Positions 53,257-62,004 of a stretch of 64,000 bases of DNA are shown here, piece after piece. The notes beneath the pieces are model-generated. The model saw only the letters and a program-made list of their open reading frames with translations, ran no database searches and was not told the origin of the DNA. The position numbers were made by a program, and so were the translations under genes. Source of the stretch: Christensenellaceae bacterium (GTDB lineage Bacteria > Bacillota > Clostridia > Christensenellales > Aristaeellaceae); the NCBI GenBank assembly GCA_020025205.1, contig JAHHSO010000003.1, forward strand, positions 31,887 to 95,886, read 5' to 3'. How positions within the stretch are numbered: position 1 is the first letter of the stretch; every line of letters starts with the position of its first letter.

Positions 53257-54032
53257 GCCTGTTCCTCCGGAAGTTCCTCTTTCTGTTCTTCGCTGCATAC
53301 GTCAGAATCCTCTGCTGCTGCAGGTTCAGCGTCAGAAAGTTCAGCTTCGGAAACTGCGGTTTCAAGTTCATCAGCCTCAACTGCTGCTTCAACCGCCGTT
53401 TCCCCTTCTTTCGGTTCTTGCAGCTGATTATCTGTGGACAAGCCCAGAAAATCAGCCGGAATAGCATACGGGGACTTGGTTGTTTCTTCGTCAGAAGGAA
53501 TGGTGCTGTCTACAAAAATGCGCACTTCCTGCACCATGACGCCCGAACAGGCTTCCAGATACTTCTTGATCTGCTTTTGAAGCGCCGAAATTGCCAGCGG
53601 CATACTGATGTCAGACTGAAGCGCGATGTGTACATCCACACGAATACTCTCTTCGTCGCTGAACAAGGACGAATTCACGACTTTCAGTTCCGCATGTTCA
53701 TCCAAGCACTTCTTCACAAGTGCATCCAGCGCCTTGAGAGAAATGCGAACCATGCCATTCTCATTGCGCTGAATCGCATAATTGCTGGAACGCTTTTTCC
53801 CCGCCGGCAAAGTCATGCCGATAAGCAGCAGGAAAAGCGCAGCAAACACAGCGCCAACAAGTACGATAATCGCTTTTGTCAGCAGGCTTGCCATATTGAT
53901 CTGCGCAGCCGCCGCGGCAATTGTATCTACAGAAATCCGCCCCATCAGAAGCATCACCGAGCCCGCCGCGCCGCAAAGCGCCGCCAGCGCGCACAGCAGA
54001 ATCAGTATTCTATCTCCAACAGGATGTTTCAC
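53253..54032 (-). CDS. amaP: AmaP, membrane anchor of Asp23
   Basis: A 259-residue protein with two N-terminal membrane segments (about 10-30 and 50-72), the conserved ALDALVKKCLDEHAEL segment near 105, and a long acidic C-terminal tail (about residues 195-259, mainly Glu, Ala and Asp). In Staphylococcus AmaP tethers the cell-envelope stress protein Asp23. The tail is longer and more acidic than usual. Confidence 0.85.
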   Translation of the reverse strand: MKHPVGDRILILLCALAALCGAAGSVMLLMGRISVDTIAAAAAQINMASLLTKAIIVLVGAVFAALFLLLIGMTLPAGKKRSSNYAIQRNENGMVRISLKALDALVKKCLDEHAELKVVNSSLFSDEESIRVDVHIALQSDISMPLAISALQKQIKKYLEACSGVMVQEVRIFVDSTIPSDEETTKSPYAIPADFLGLSTDNQLQEPKEGETAVEAAVEADELETAVSEAELSDAEPAAAEDSDVCSEEQKEELPEEQA

Positions 54033-54060
54033 AACGTATTTCCTCCTTCATGGCCTTTGA

Positions 54061-54576
54061 TTACTCTTCTGTCGCTTCCGTTTCCAGCTCGTCTTCCTTC
54101 TGGAGCTCGTTCTCTTCAATAATCTCAACCGTGCTCTCTTCCAGCGCGTGCTGTTCTTCCTCTGCTTCGATGCTCAGAGCCAGCTTCTGACTCTGCTGCA
54201 ATTCTTCATTCTCTTTTTCAAAGCTGACGCCAACTACATGCAGATCCACTTTTTCCACATGCAGTCCCGTCATGGATTCAATGGACTTCCGGACGTTTTC
54301 CTGTGCATTGCGGCCAACTTTCTGAATTGGCATGCCGTAATCCACTGTCACGCTGACATCAACACTGACATCTTTTCCATCCATCTCTACGCGCACGCCG
54401 CGGGGCGCTTTGTTCTTTGCAAGCAGGCCGCTGATGCTGCCCGCACCTGCAATGCCCGAAATGCCGTCCACCTCGTTGGTAGCCACACTGACAATGGTAG
54501 AAATGACCTCATTGGCGTATGTGATCTGACCGTTATCCTGATCTCTTTCCATATCAATGGTCACATTTTCGTTCAT
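54061..54576 (-). CDS. Asp23/Gls24 family envelope stress protein
   Basis: A 171-residue Asp23 domain protein: TYANEVISTIVSVATNEVDGISGIA in parts near 19-43 and DVSVTVDYGMPIQKVGRNAQENVRKSIE in parts near 75-100, then an acidic coiled tail of about 40 residues. Such proteins coat the inner membrane and respond to envelope stress. It has its own promoter and precedes amaP and the DUF2273 gene. Confidence 0.92.
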   Translation of the reverse strand: MNENVTIDMERDQDNGQITYANEVISTIVSVATNEVDGISGIAGAGSISGLLAKNKAPRGVRVEMDGKDVSVDVSVTVDYGMPIQKVGRNAQENVRKSIESMTGLHVEKVDLHVVGVSFEKENEELQQSQKLALSIEAEEEQHALEESTVEIIEENELQKEDELETEATEE

Positions 54577-54606
54577 TTCAAAAACACCTCCCTATGGATA
54601 TTCATT

Positions 54607-54635
54607 AGTATAGCAGATTTTTGTCTTTTACACAA
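54607..54635 (-). promoter_or_regulatory. Sigma-A promoter of the asp23-amaP operon
   Basis: On the minus strand TTGTGT (54635-54630) and TATACT (54612-54607) are 17 nt apart, 30 nt before the start. Confidence 0.75.
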
Positions 54636-54645
54636 TTCCAAATGT

Positions 54646-55104
54646 TCATTTTTTTGCGAGAATGATTTTTATATCTTCCCCGGACACGCCAAGCAGTCCC
54701 GAAACCGCTCCCGTCATGCGCGTTCTTTTCTTTTCGCTGTCTGCATTTTTTTCTGTTGTCACAATCGTTACTCCCCCCTCTGCGCATAGGACGGATGTAT
54801 TTTCAAATCCCATTTCACAAAGCATTTTTTCTGCCTGTTTCTCCATATCCAGCCGCTTTGCAATCTTCACTTTTTCAGCAAGCGCGCCGTCTTTTGTCTC
54901 TCTGGAAGCTGTCGGATCATTGATCACGCTGTCAAGAAGCTCAATCGCCTGATCCTCTTCTTCGTAAACAACCGTCACCGGTACGCTGACCGCTGTATCT
55001 GCCCGATATGCACCCGCATACCCGCATACTGCCAGCAATGCCAGCAGCGCCGCCCCGCAAACCATGTGAAAGACATTCTCCTTATTGACAATCTGCCCTT
55101 TCAT
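54646..55104 (-). CDS. spoIIIAH: Stage III sporulation protein AH
   Basis: SpoIIIAH joins the forespore protein SpoIIQ in the channel between mother cell and forespore. The 152-residue product has one N-terminal membrane segment (AALLALLAVCGYAGAYRA) and a C-terminal domain like the YscJ/FliF ring-building fold (EKMLCEMGFENTSVLCAEGG). It is shorter than the Bacillus protein (218). The ATG at 55104 follows GGAGGAGAG. It is the last gene of the spoIIIA operon. Confidence 0.85.
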   Translation of the reverse strand: MKGQIVNKENVFHMVCGAALLALLAVCGYAGAYRADTAVSVPVTVVYEEEDQAIELLDSVINDPTASRETKDGALAEKVKIAKRLDMEKQAEKMLCEMGFENTSVLCAEGGVTIVTTEKNADSEKKRTRMTGAVSGLLGVSGEDIKIILAKK

Positions 55105-55121
55105 CAATTCTCTCCTCCTGC

Positions 55122-55466
55122 TCATTTTCCTGCTGCAACCACGCTGACAGCTGACGATGGAAGTCCTAAAAGTGTACAAAGCGCCTGTGTCAGCTGGATA
55201 TTGACCAGCGGATCATCGGCCCCCTGTGCCACAGCCACCGCCCCGCAGGGCACTTCTTCCTCTGCGCCGCCCCATGCGCCTGCTCTTTTTGCTGTCATCA
55301 CCACAACATCCACCTTTCCCGCCCCTTCCATCTTGGAAAGCACACGTCCGGCGCGTGCTTCCAGTTCCGTCCCTTCCTTTGGAAAAAAGAGAGCGCATGC
55401 CAGGAGCAATGCTGCAAACAACGCAACTGTCTGCGGTGTCAGCACCGCTCGAAGCCGTTCAAACAT
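55122..55466 (-). CDS. spoIIIAG: Stage III sporulation protein AG
   Basis: SpoIIIAG forms a large ring in the feeding-tube channel. The 114-residue product has an N-terminal membrane segment (TVALFAALLLACALFF) and then the YscJ-like part (ELEARAGRVLSKMEGAGKVDVVV in parts). It is about half the Bacillus length (229), lacking the beta-triangle insert. Confidence 0.82.
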   Translation of the reverse strand: MFERLRAVLTPQTVALFAALLLACALFFPKEGTELEARAGRVLSKMEGAGKVDVVVMTAKRAGAWGGAEEEVPCGAVAVAQGADDPLVNIQLTQALCTLLGLPSSAVSVVAAGK

Positions 55467-55483
55467 CTGCTCTCTCCTTTCCG

Positions 55484-55693
55484 TCAGCCGATGAGGCTCT
55501 GAAGCATGTCTGCAAAACTCTGCGCGGATATAACGCCGTCAAGAATCTCCCTCGCGCCATGAAGCGTTAAATGAAGCATCAGGAGCCCGCCAATCATCCG
55601 TATGCTGCCGCGCATCTCATTTTCCCCCAGTGCCATTTCCAGCAGCGCACTGACCGCGCACAACGCGCACAGCCGACCAATAAGCGTCATCAT
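55484..55693 (-). CDS. spoIIIAF: Stage III sporulation protein AF, short form
   Basis: Only 69 residues, against about 200 in Bacillus. It retains two hydrophobic segments (TLIGRLCALCAVSALLEMAL and SIRMIGGLLMLHLTLHGA) and lacks the soluble C-terminal domain. The ATG at 55693 follows GGAGG by 7 nt. Identity rests mainly on its place between spoIIIAE and spoIIIAG. Confidence 0.72.
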   Translation of the reverse strand: MMTLIGRLCALCAVSALLEMALGENEMRGSIRMIGGLLMLHLTLHGAREILDGVISAQSFADMLQSLIG

Positions 55694-55704
55694 CCGCAAG
55701 CCTC

Positions 55705-56844
55705 CTATCTGAGCATTACCGTTAAATTGCCCACCAGAAGCACCTGAACAATCAGCAGAAAATACATCGTTCCCACGCAGAGCATTGTGATGAAAAACAA
55801 CACAATCGTCCTGGAAAAATCACCGATCGCACCAATGACCTCCGCATCTGCCACCGGCTCCAGAAGTGCCGCGCTGAGCTTCAAAATGAACACGACAGCA
55901 AGCGTGCGCATCATCGGCCCCAGAAGCACCGCTGCCAGCACGAGCACCGCTGCTACACCCAACGCATTTTTGACAATCAGCGTGCATCCAACCAGCGTGT
56001 CCATCGTATCTGAAAACATGCCGCCGACAACCGGCACAAAGTTGTCCACCGCATATTTTGCCGCGCGAATCGCCACCCCATCCACAGATGCCCGAACGAC
56101 TCCCTGAAGCGACATCGCGCCAAGAAATACTGTAAAGCTTATACCCAGCAGCCAGCAGACAGCGCTGCGCAGCAGCTGCGCCATGCGCGTCAAATGCGCC
56201 CTGTCCGACAGGTGATTCACCGTCGTCACTGCACAGGTACACATCACCAGACGCAAAATCACCTCCCGCGCCAGAAACACCATGCTGCCCGATGCCGCCG
56301 CAACCATCGGATGAAGAAACACAGAAGAAGCGCTTCCCCCAAGAGCCGTTAAAAGCGTCAGAAGCATGGGCAGCATCTGTTCCATTCGTTGTGTCATGCT
56401 CATGATGGTTTTCCTTGCGTGTTCCAGTTCGCCCATCACAAGGAGAACAACAGGAGTTATAATCAGAACAAAGCATGCACTCCTGCTCAGCGCTGTCAGC
56501 GCATCTTTCTGTGCCGCAAGCGTATGTGCCAGCAGGCTGGACAAGAGCACCGGGAGCATGATGGCAAGCATCACCCTGCCCGTCCCGTTTAATGCATCAA
56601 AAAAAGCCCTGAACACAGCGGTGAGTGCGTCCTCCGGCGTCATTGTCTCCCCGGATGCAATCGCGCGCACAGTCTCCTTCACCGATCGTCCGCCAATTTC
56701 GATGCCTTCCATCGGCGCAAAATCCAATCCATCCAGAACCTCGCTGGTCGCCTTGTCCATTTTTTCCCGTGTGTCTTCATCTGCCTTGACAGGAACAACA
56801 AAAGCCAGCATCACAAGAAAAATCAAGAGCAGACAACGCTTCAT
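55705..56844 (-). CDS. spoIIIAE: Stage III sporulation protein AE
   Basis: A 379-residue polytopic membrane protein of the spoIIIA channel. A signal-like first segment (LLLIFLVMLAFVVPVKA) is followed by about seven more segments; SVKETVRAIASGE near 52 and VDNFVPVVGGMFSDTMDTLVG in parts near 263 are conserved blocks. It overlaps spoIIIAD by 4 nt. Confidence 0.9.
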   Translation of the reverse strand: MKRCLLLIFLVMLAFVVPVKADEDTREKMDKATSEVLDGLDFAPMEGIEIGGRSVKETVRAIASGETMTPEDALTAVFRAFFDALNGTGRVMLAIMLPVLLSSLLAHTLAAQKDALTALSRSACFVLIITPVVLLVMGELEHARKTIMSMTQRMEQMLPMLLTLLTALGGSASSVFLHPMVAAASGSMVFLAREVILRLVMCTCAVTTVNHLSDRAHLTRMAQLLRSAVCWLLGISFTVFLGAMSLQGVVRASVDGVAIRAAKYAVDNFVPVVGGMFSDTMDTLVGCTLIVKNALGVAAVLVLAAVLLGPMMRTLAVVFILKLSAALLEPVADAEVIGAIGDFSRTIVLFFITMLCVGTMYFLLIVQVLLVGNLTVMLR

Positions 56845-57227
56845 TTCAGCGCCTCCACAGCCATCTGCGTCAGCGATAGAAAGATGGGCATTGCCACGCC
56901 AAGCAGCGCCAGCCGCCCGCAGAATTCTGTTCGCCGTGCAATGGATGGTGCATCCATATCACGACAAATTTGTGAAGCCAGCTGTGTCACAAGGACAATC
57001 CCCATCGCGCGAAGCATCACCTTCATGTACTGTTCGTCCATCGCAAGGGATTCAAAAAAACGTTGAATCTGTGCAACATATTCACTTACAGGCTTCAAAA
57101 GCATGCCCACCACAAGAATACTGAATGCTGCACACAAAAGCGCTGCCGCCTGAGGATTCACCTGTCTGAGCACCATCACCATCGCCGCCGCCAGCAGGCA
57201 CAGGCCGCAAAGCTGCACAAGCGTCAT
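56841..57227 (-). CDS. spoIIIAD: Stage III sporulation protein AD
   Basis: A 128-residue membrane protein of the spoIIIA channel with four predicted segments (CLLAAAMVMVLRQVNPQAAAL near 8, then VGMLLKPVSEYV, VMLRAMGIVLVTQLASQICRD in parts). AC and AD are related in sequence and usually paired, as here. Confidence 0.88.
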   Translation of the reverse strand: MTLVQLCGLCLLAAAMVMVLRQVNPQAAALLCAAFSILVVGMLLKPVSEYVAQIQRFFESLAMDEQYMKVMLRAMGIVLVTQLASQICRDMDAPSIARRTEFCGRLALLGVAMPIFLSLTQMAVEALK

Positions 57228-57242
57228 TTTTTCTGCCCCCTG

Positions 57243-57440
57243 TCAGTAAAGACCAAATATGCTCTTTACATTATTGAGCAGCTGGGCAACCAGATCAATC
57301 ACAAGAAAAAGCACTACCACCAGGCCCGCAACGGATGCCAATACTGCAATATCATCCCTTCCAGCCTTTTGAAGCACCTGATTGACCGCAAAAACCAATA
57401 TGCCAACGCCTGCAATCTGAAACAAGAGGTCGATGTTCAT
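57243..57440 (-). CDS. spoIIIAC: Stage III sporulation protein AC
   Basis: A 65-residue membrane protein: MNIDLLFQIAGVGILVFAVN with VLQKAGRDDIAVLASVAGLV is the classic AC pattern. I take the second Met (57440), 6 nt behind GGAGG, because the first ATG abuts that site. Confidence 0.9.
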   Translation of the reverse strand: MNIDLLFQIAGVGILVFAVNQVLQKAGRDDIAVLASVAGLVVVLFLVIDLVAQLLNNVKSIFGLY

Positions 57441-57453
57441 GCCCATCCTCCTT

Positions 57454-57972
57454 TTAAATCAGCAAAAGAAATATTGCCGCGCCTCCGGTTAATCCCAGCG
57501 CACGAATCAGCTGTGCACGTCTTCCAGACTCCCTTCGGAGCGTCTCCTCCCTTGCACGAAGTCGCTCATCCGCTGCATCAATCAGCCGAAGCTGCTCGTC
57601 CAGCCCTGTATGACCCAAATCAGAAAGAACACACTCAAACGCCTGCCGGTCTTCCGCGCTCAGAATACCATAGCCAGCTGTTCCCGCGCTCTCTCCCGAA
57701 AAAACCGTAACCAATTGCGGGGTGCTGCTCACCGCCATTCGATGGGCGCAAATATGCAGAAGTTTCGTCAATTCGCGTTCTTCACGCGTTGCGCTCAAAT
57801 CCATTTTTTCCAGAAGTTCAATCAGGCTTGGCCGCTCATAGCGAATAGCATTGTAAAACCGGACAAGGCAGCGGCGCATCGCCTGAATCCATCTCACGCG
57901 CCGCACCTCACCATCCGCAATGAGAAATCCCATTGTGCTCACAATCACCATTGCCACAATTGCATTTTCCAT
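57454..57972 (-). CDS. spoIIIAB: Stage III sporulation protein AB
   Basis: A 172-residue protein with an N-terminal membrane segment (AIVAMVIVSTMGFLIA), a long helical cytoplasmic or channel-lining region (ALRRESGRRAQLIRALGLTG-like end, read as RRESGRRAQLIRALGLTGG) and a last hydrophobic segment. The ATG at 57972 follows GAGGAGG. It overlaps the end of spoIIIAA by 65 nt in another frame. Confidence 0.87.
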   Translation of the reverse strand: MENAIVAMVIVSTMGFLIADGEVRRVRWIQAMRRCLVRFYNAIRYERPSLIELLEKMDLSATREERELTKLLHICAHRMAVSSTPQLVTVFSGESAGTAGYGILSAEDRQAFECVLSDLGHTGLDEQLRLIDAADERLRAREETLRRESGRRAQLIRALGLTGGAAIFLLLI

Positions 57973-58849
57973 GCTCCGCCTCCTCATCAAGCAGCTGCCC
58001 ATCTGCATCATACGCCCGATTCAAACATCCATGATGCCCAAGAAATACATATCCGTCAAATGTTCCTGCGTCAAGCAGGGCCTTTAAAACAGGCCGATTT
58101 TCAACATCCTGCCAGCACTCCGCATGTGCTGAGGCCAGCAGCCTTGTTCCGCATCGCGCCGCGTCCTCAAGCGCTTTCACATCCGCTTCGTCACCCACCT
58201 CGTCTGTGACAATGACTTGCGGCCCCATAGCGCGCAGCAGCATCTGTACAGCTTCTGCTTTTCCAGCCCCTTGCATCACGTCTATCTTTTTGCCGGGTTT
58301 TATGCCAGAAAATAACTCTTCGCGTTCATCTGCCACTGCCACATGCAGCCCGCATTCATCCGACAGCCATCGTGCCGCGTCCCTAAGCACAGTTGTCTTG
58401 CCGCATCCCGGCGGGCCAAGAATCAAAAGCCTTTTTCTTTTTTTAATATATGCTCTGATAGGCAGGCTGGCCCCTGGAATGTCCTTTGACATACGTATAC
58501 ATACCGATGTTACATCGCGCAAGCGCTTTCTTCCGTCTTCTGTATGAATCAGTTTCCCGCAGACCCCGGCACGATGTCCTCCAGGCAGCGGGATGTACCC
58601 CTGCGCCATCTGCGTTTCAAATGCATACCGCGCCAAGCCGCACAGCACCGTCACAAGCGCATCCATCTGCGTGCCGTCCAATGCGATCGGCATATCTAAC
58701 TTCCCATCGGCAAACACAAATTCCACAGGCAGGTCACGCCTGAAGCGCATTTCCTCCAATGTGCTCAGCTGTTTTGCTGACAGCCCGTGAACAAGCATCG
58801 ATACCTCCGGCGTCAGCTTTAAATCCTCCGCAAATCCGATTGCTATCAC
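57908..58849 (-). CDS. spoIIIAA: Stage III sporulation protein AA (ATPase)
   Basis: The ATPase that powers the spoIIIA channel. 313 residues with Walker A GPPGCGKTT near 145-153, VTDEVGDEADVKAL (Walker B region) near 215, and TRLLASAHAEC. GTG at 58849 gives the family-length N-terminus (LTPEVSMLVHGLSAKQ); an ATG at 58798 has a better GGAGG site and is an alternative. The last 21 residues run through the spoIIIAB start and are Cys/His-rich. It is the first gene of the operon. Confidence 0.9.
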   Translation of the reverse strand: MIAIGFAEDLKLTPEVSMLVHGLSAKQLSTLEEMRFRRDLPVEFVFADGKLDMPIALDGTQMDALVTVLCGLARYAFETQMAQGYIPLPGGHRAGVCGKLIHTEDGRKRLRDVTSVCIRMSKDIPGASLPIRAYIKKRKRLLILGPPGCGKTTVLRDAARWLSDECGLHVAVADEREELFSGIKPGKKIDVMQGAGKAEAVQMLLRAMGPQVIVTDEVGDEADVKALEDAARCGTRLLASAHAECWQDVENRPVLKALLDAGTFDGYVFLGHHGCLNRAYDADGQLLDEEAEHGKCNCGNGDCEHNGISHCGW

Positions 58850-58890
58850 CTGCTTTATTGATATCAGCGTTTGCCGCCAGCCATTCAGGC

Positions 58891-58923
58891 AAAAAGAAAA
58901 CGCAGAGCGGCGTACTCTGCGTT
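58891..58923 (-). terminator. Intrinsic terminator after thiI
   Basis: AACGCAGAG pairs with CTCTGCGTT (minus-strand 58923-58915 and 58907-58899) around 7 nt, followed by TTCTTTTT. It separates thiI from the spoIIIA operon. Confidence 0.88.
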
Positions 58924-58947
58924 CATCTTATGATCTTGTATGCTGTT

Positions 58948-60096
58948 TTAGCCCACTTCGACGATTTCGGTCTGTTCAATCGCCGCGGCAATCAGCTTGT
59001 CACTATCCAGAACCTCTTCTGCCTTGCGGATCAGTTCTTTCTTGGGATGCGTTGTCGGATGTTTGGGCGTAAAGACTGTACAGCAGTCTTCATACGGCAG
59101 TGAAGATGTCTCGAATGTACCAATTTTCTTCGCGCGCTCGATTATCTCGCTCTTATCCATGCCAATCATCGGACGGAATATGGGCATGGAAACCACCTCG
59201 TCCGTGCAGCCCAACGCTTCCATTGTCTGGCTGGCAACCTGACCGACAGACTCGCCTGTAATCAGCGCCTGTGCCCCGTCTTGATTAGCCAGTATTTCGG
59301 CAATGCGCATCATATAGCGGCGCATAATCAACGTTGTGTAGTTGTCCGGGCATTTCTGATGAATCTGCATCTGAATTTCTGTGAACGGCACAACATACAC
59401 GCGCATCTTGCCGCAGTATTCACTCAACTGACGCGCCAATTCCAGCACTTTTTCTCTTGCACGTTCGCTGGTATATGGAAACGAATGGTAGTGCACGCAG
59501 CACAGCTCAACGCCGCGCTTGGCAATCATGAAACCGGCAACCGGGCTGTCAATGCCGCCGGAAAGCAGCAGGCAGGCCTTGCCGTTGGTTCCCATGGGCA
59601 TGCCTTCGACGGCGGGAATGCGCTCAACAGACAAATATGCTTTTTCGCGAATTTCAATCATCATCACATGATCGGGATTGTTTACATCAACCTTGAGCTG
59701 GGGCAGATGGGACAATATGCAGCCGCCAGCTTGACGCATGATTTCCGGCGAATTGAGCGGATATTTTTTGTCCGAGCGGCGCGCCAGCACCTTAAACGTT
59801 CCGGATAGCGGGCGCATCATTTCAACTGCTTCCGCGCAGATTGCATTGAAGTCATCCTTTTCCATCTCGACAGCCGGGCTGACCGAATGAACGCCGAATA
59901 CGCGCGTCACACGGCGAATGCACTCGTCAATATCGGTAAAATCAGACACATAAATGCGTCCCTCGCCCAGCCAGACATGGCCGCCAACCGAACGCACTGC
60001 CTCTTGAATGTGATCCGTCAGTTTCTTCATGAAAAACGGACGATTCTGCCCTTTCAGAAAAACTTCGCCAAAGCGAACCAACAGGATTTTTCTCAT
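58948..60096 (-). CDS. thiI: ThiI, tRNA 4-thiouridine synthase
   Basis: ThiI adds sulfur to U8 of tRNA (4-thiouridine) and can feed thiamine thiazole synthesis. The 382 residues have the ferredoxin-like and THUMP N-terminus (RKILLVRFGEVFLKGQNRP in parts), then the PP-loop ATP motif LLLSGGIDSPVAG near 177. There is no rhodanese domain, as in other Bacillota. ATG at 60096 follows AGGAGGAGA. It follows the cysteine desulfurase by 1 nt. Confidence 0.94.
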   Translation of the reverse strand: MRKILLVRFGEVFLKGQNRPFFMKKLTDHIQEAVRSVGGHVWLGEGRIYVSDFTDIDECIRRVTRVFGVHSVSPAVEMEKDDFNAICAEAVEMMRPLSGTFKVLARRSDKKYPLNSPEIMRQAGGCILSHLPQLKVDVNNPDHVMMIEIREKAYLSVERIPAVEGMPMGTNGKACLLLSGGIDSPVAGFMIAKRGVELCCVHYHSFPYTSERAREKVLELARQLSEYCGKMRVYVVPFTEIQMQIHQKCPDNYTTLIMRRYMMRIAEILANQDGAQALITGESVGQVASQTMEALGCTDEVVSMPIFRPMIGMDKSEIIERAKKIGTFETSSLPYEDCCTVFTPKHPTTHPKKELIRKAEEVLDSDKLIAAAIEQTEIVEVG

Positions 60097-60097
60097 C

Positions 60098-61243
60098 TTA
60101 TCTCCTCCTGAACTGGCGAAGCAGTTCATATATTGTGCGCATCTGCGCCGCTGTCTTTTCCATTTCTTCCATCGTGTTGAAAAGGCCGAGGCTCACCCGA
60201 ACAGTCCCGTCTGCCTGGCTGTCCGTCAGGCCCATCGCGCGCAGTGTCTGACTGACTTTTTGCTTGTGGGAAGCACAGGCAGATCCTGTAGACACGAGAA
60301 TTCCCGCGCCTTCCAGCGCATTGCGCATCACTTCACCGCGCACGCCGTCAAAGGACAGGCTCAGAATATGCGGCGCACTGTCCGCCTCGCCCGGCATCGG
60401 CCCATTTACCCGAATGCCTTGTACATCCTTCAAAAGCCCCCACAGATGTGCCTTCATTTCCGCAATTCTGTTCACGTCTTGCTGCGCAAACTGGCGAACA
60501 GCCTCTCCAAGACCCAGAATAGCCGGGGCATTCATCGTTCCCGAACGCAGCCCGCGTTCCTGGCCTCCCCCGGTCATCTGCGGCATCATCCGCAGATTCT
60601 GCCGCGCAACCAGCACCCCAACCCCTTTGGGGCCATGAACTTTGTGTCCGCTAATGGCATAAAAATCAACACCCATGCGCCTCATGTGCATCGGCACACG
60701 CAAAAATCCCTGAACGCCATCCACATGCACACGAACATTTGTTGCTTTCGCCTTCGCCATGCGCGCGATTTCTGCCACAGGCTGAATGGCCCCCGTCTCA
60801 TTGCTCACCTGCATGACGCTGACCATCGCCGTCTGCTCATCAATGAGCGATTCACAGGCCTTCACGTCAACCACACCGCGCTCGTTGATGGGCATGACGC
60901 GCACCTCATGCCCCATTTTCTCCACGCGGCGCATCGTCTCGCTCACAGCCGGATGCTCAATGGAACTGACAACAAAATTGGACGGTTTATGCAGCGTCTG
61001 CGCCGTGCCCAGAATCGCCAGATTATCGCTCTCTGTACCGCCGGAAGTGAAAATAACATCTCCTTCCTGCGCGCCGACAGCCGAAGCAATCGTCTGACGG
61101 CAGATTCTGATAGACTTGTCCAAATCGACAGCCGGCTTATATGCTGCTGAAGCATTAAAATATGTGTCGCGCATGGCGGCATCCATCACGTCAATCACGC
61201 CGTCAAACGGGCGCGTTGTCGCGCTGTTGTCCAGATAAATCAT
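60098..61243 (-). CDS. Cysteine desulfurase (NifS/IscS-like)
   Basis: A pyridoxal-phosphate enzyme that takes sulfur from cysteine. The 381 residues show SGGTESDNLAILG near 69, HVDGVQGFLRV near 190, the PLP Lys in SGHKVHGPKGVG near 201 and the active Cys in STGSACASHKQ near 320. Adjacent thiI suggests it is the dedicated sulfur donor for tRNA thiolation (NifZ-type pair in Bacillus). Confidence 0.93.
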   Translation of the reverse strand: MIYLDNSATTRPFDGVIDVMDAAMRDTYFNASAAYKPAVDLDKSIRICRQTIASAVGAQEGDVIFTSGGTESDNLAILGTAQTLHKPSNFVVSSIEHPAVSETMRRVEKMGHEVRVMPINERGVVDVKACESLIDEQTAMVSVMQVSNETGAIQPVAEIARMAKAKATNVRVHVDGVQGFLRVPMHMRRMGVDFYAISGHKVHGPKGVGVLVARQNLRMMPQMTGGGQERGLRSGTMNAPAILGLGEAVRQFAQQDVNRIAEMKAHLWGLLKDVQGIRVNGPMPGEADSAPHILSLSFDGVRGEVMRNALEGAGILVSTGSACASHKQKVSQTLRAMGLTDSQADGTVRVSLGLFNTMEEMEKTAAQMRTIYELLRQFRRR

Positions 61244-61293
61244 GTATTCCTCCCGACAAACAAAATCTCCAGTGTAAACGCTGGAGAAAGTTT

Positions 61294-61824
61294 TTAACCC
61301 CTGTAAACGCCAGCCGGCAGATCGCGGCGAATCATCTCTGCCAGCTCTTCGCTTGGCTCAATGATGATCATATTCTTTTTGCCTTCCTTCTCATAGTAGA
61401 AGTAGAAAAGATTGCCGGCTCTGTTGGCAAACCAGTTCTTCTTTGTCACATCCTTCATGGACAAAAAACGCTGGAAGCTCTCATGGGCAACGTGGCCGCA
61501 GGCTGACACATGGCTGACCGTCATGCTGCCCAGCTCTTTCCGGCGCGTTCCGCACGTCACGCGGGCAAAATCCAGCGTACCATTTGTATAGGTGTAATCA
61601 TACTCCACCTTGAGCTGATTCTTGAGGAAAAACAACAGCACTGCCATGCCTGCGCTGGCAAGCGCCATCATCAGCGGCAAAAGCGCAAACGCCATAATGG
61701 CCATCTGCAGCATCATCAGCGCATACACACCGAAAGCCACAAGCAATACCCAGCACAGCGCATAAAGCACATGCGTCAAAGCCGTCTGATGTTTTGAAAC
61801 AATATCTTCCTTGAACCGGTCCAT
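61294..61824 (-). CDS. DUF6106-like membrane protein
   Basis: A 176-residue protein: two close N-terminal membrane segments (HVLYALCWVLLVAFGVYALM and IMAFALLPLMMALASAGMAV) and a soluble C-terminus (NQLKVEYDYTYTNGTLDFARV in parts, then ELAEMIRRDLPAGVY). The family is common in Clostridia and uncharacterised. ATG at 61824 follows GGAAGGAAGAGG. Function unknown. Confidence 0.78.
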   Translation of the reverse strand: MDRFKEDIVSKHQTALTHVLYALCWVLLVAFGVYALMMLQMAIMAFALLPLMMALASAGMAVLLFFLKNQLKVEYDYTYTNGTLDFARVTCGTRRKELGSMTVSHVSACGHVAHESFQRFLSMKDVTKKNWFANRAGNLFYFYYEKEGKKNMIIIEPSEELAEMIRRDLPAGVYRG

Positions 61825-62004
61825 CACAAGCCTCTTCCTTCCGTTTGATCGTTTTTTATTATAGCACTTTCTCCCGGGACAGGACAAGTCCTCACTGACG
61901 AAACTTTTGCAATCTGCATACAGAAAACAAAAATAAAGGATTTTCTGTCTGCTGCATCGAATTTTAGAATGTTACATCTATCTTTCTTGATTCGGAGGTT
62001 CGCG

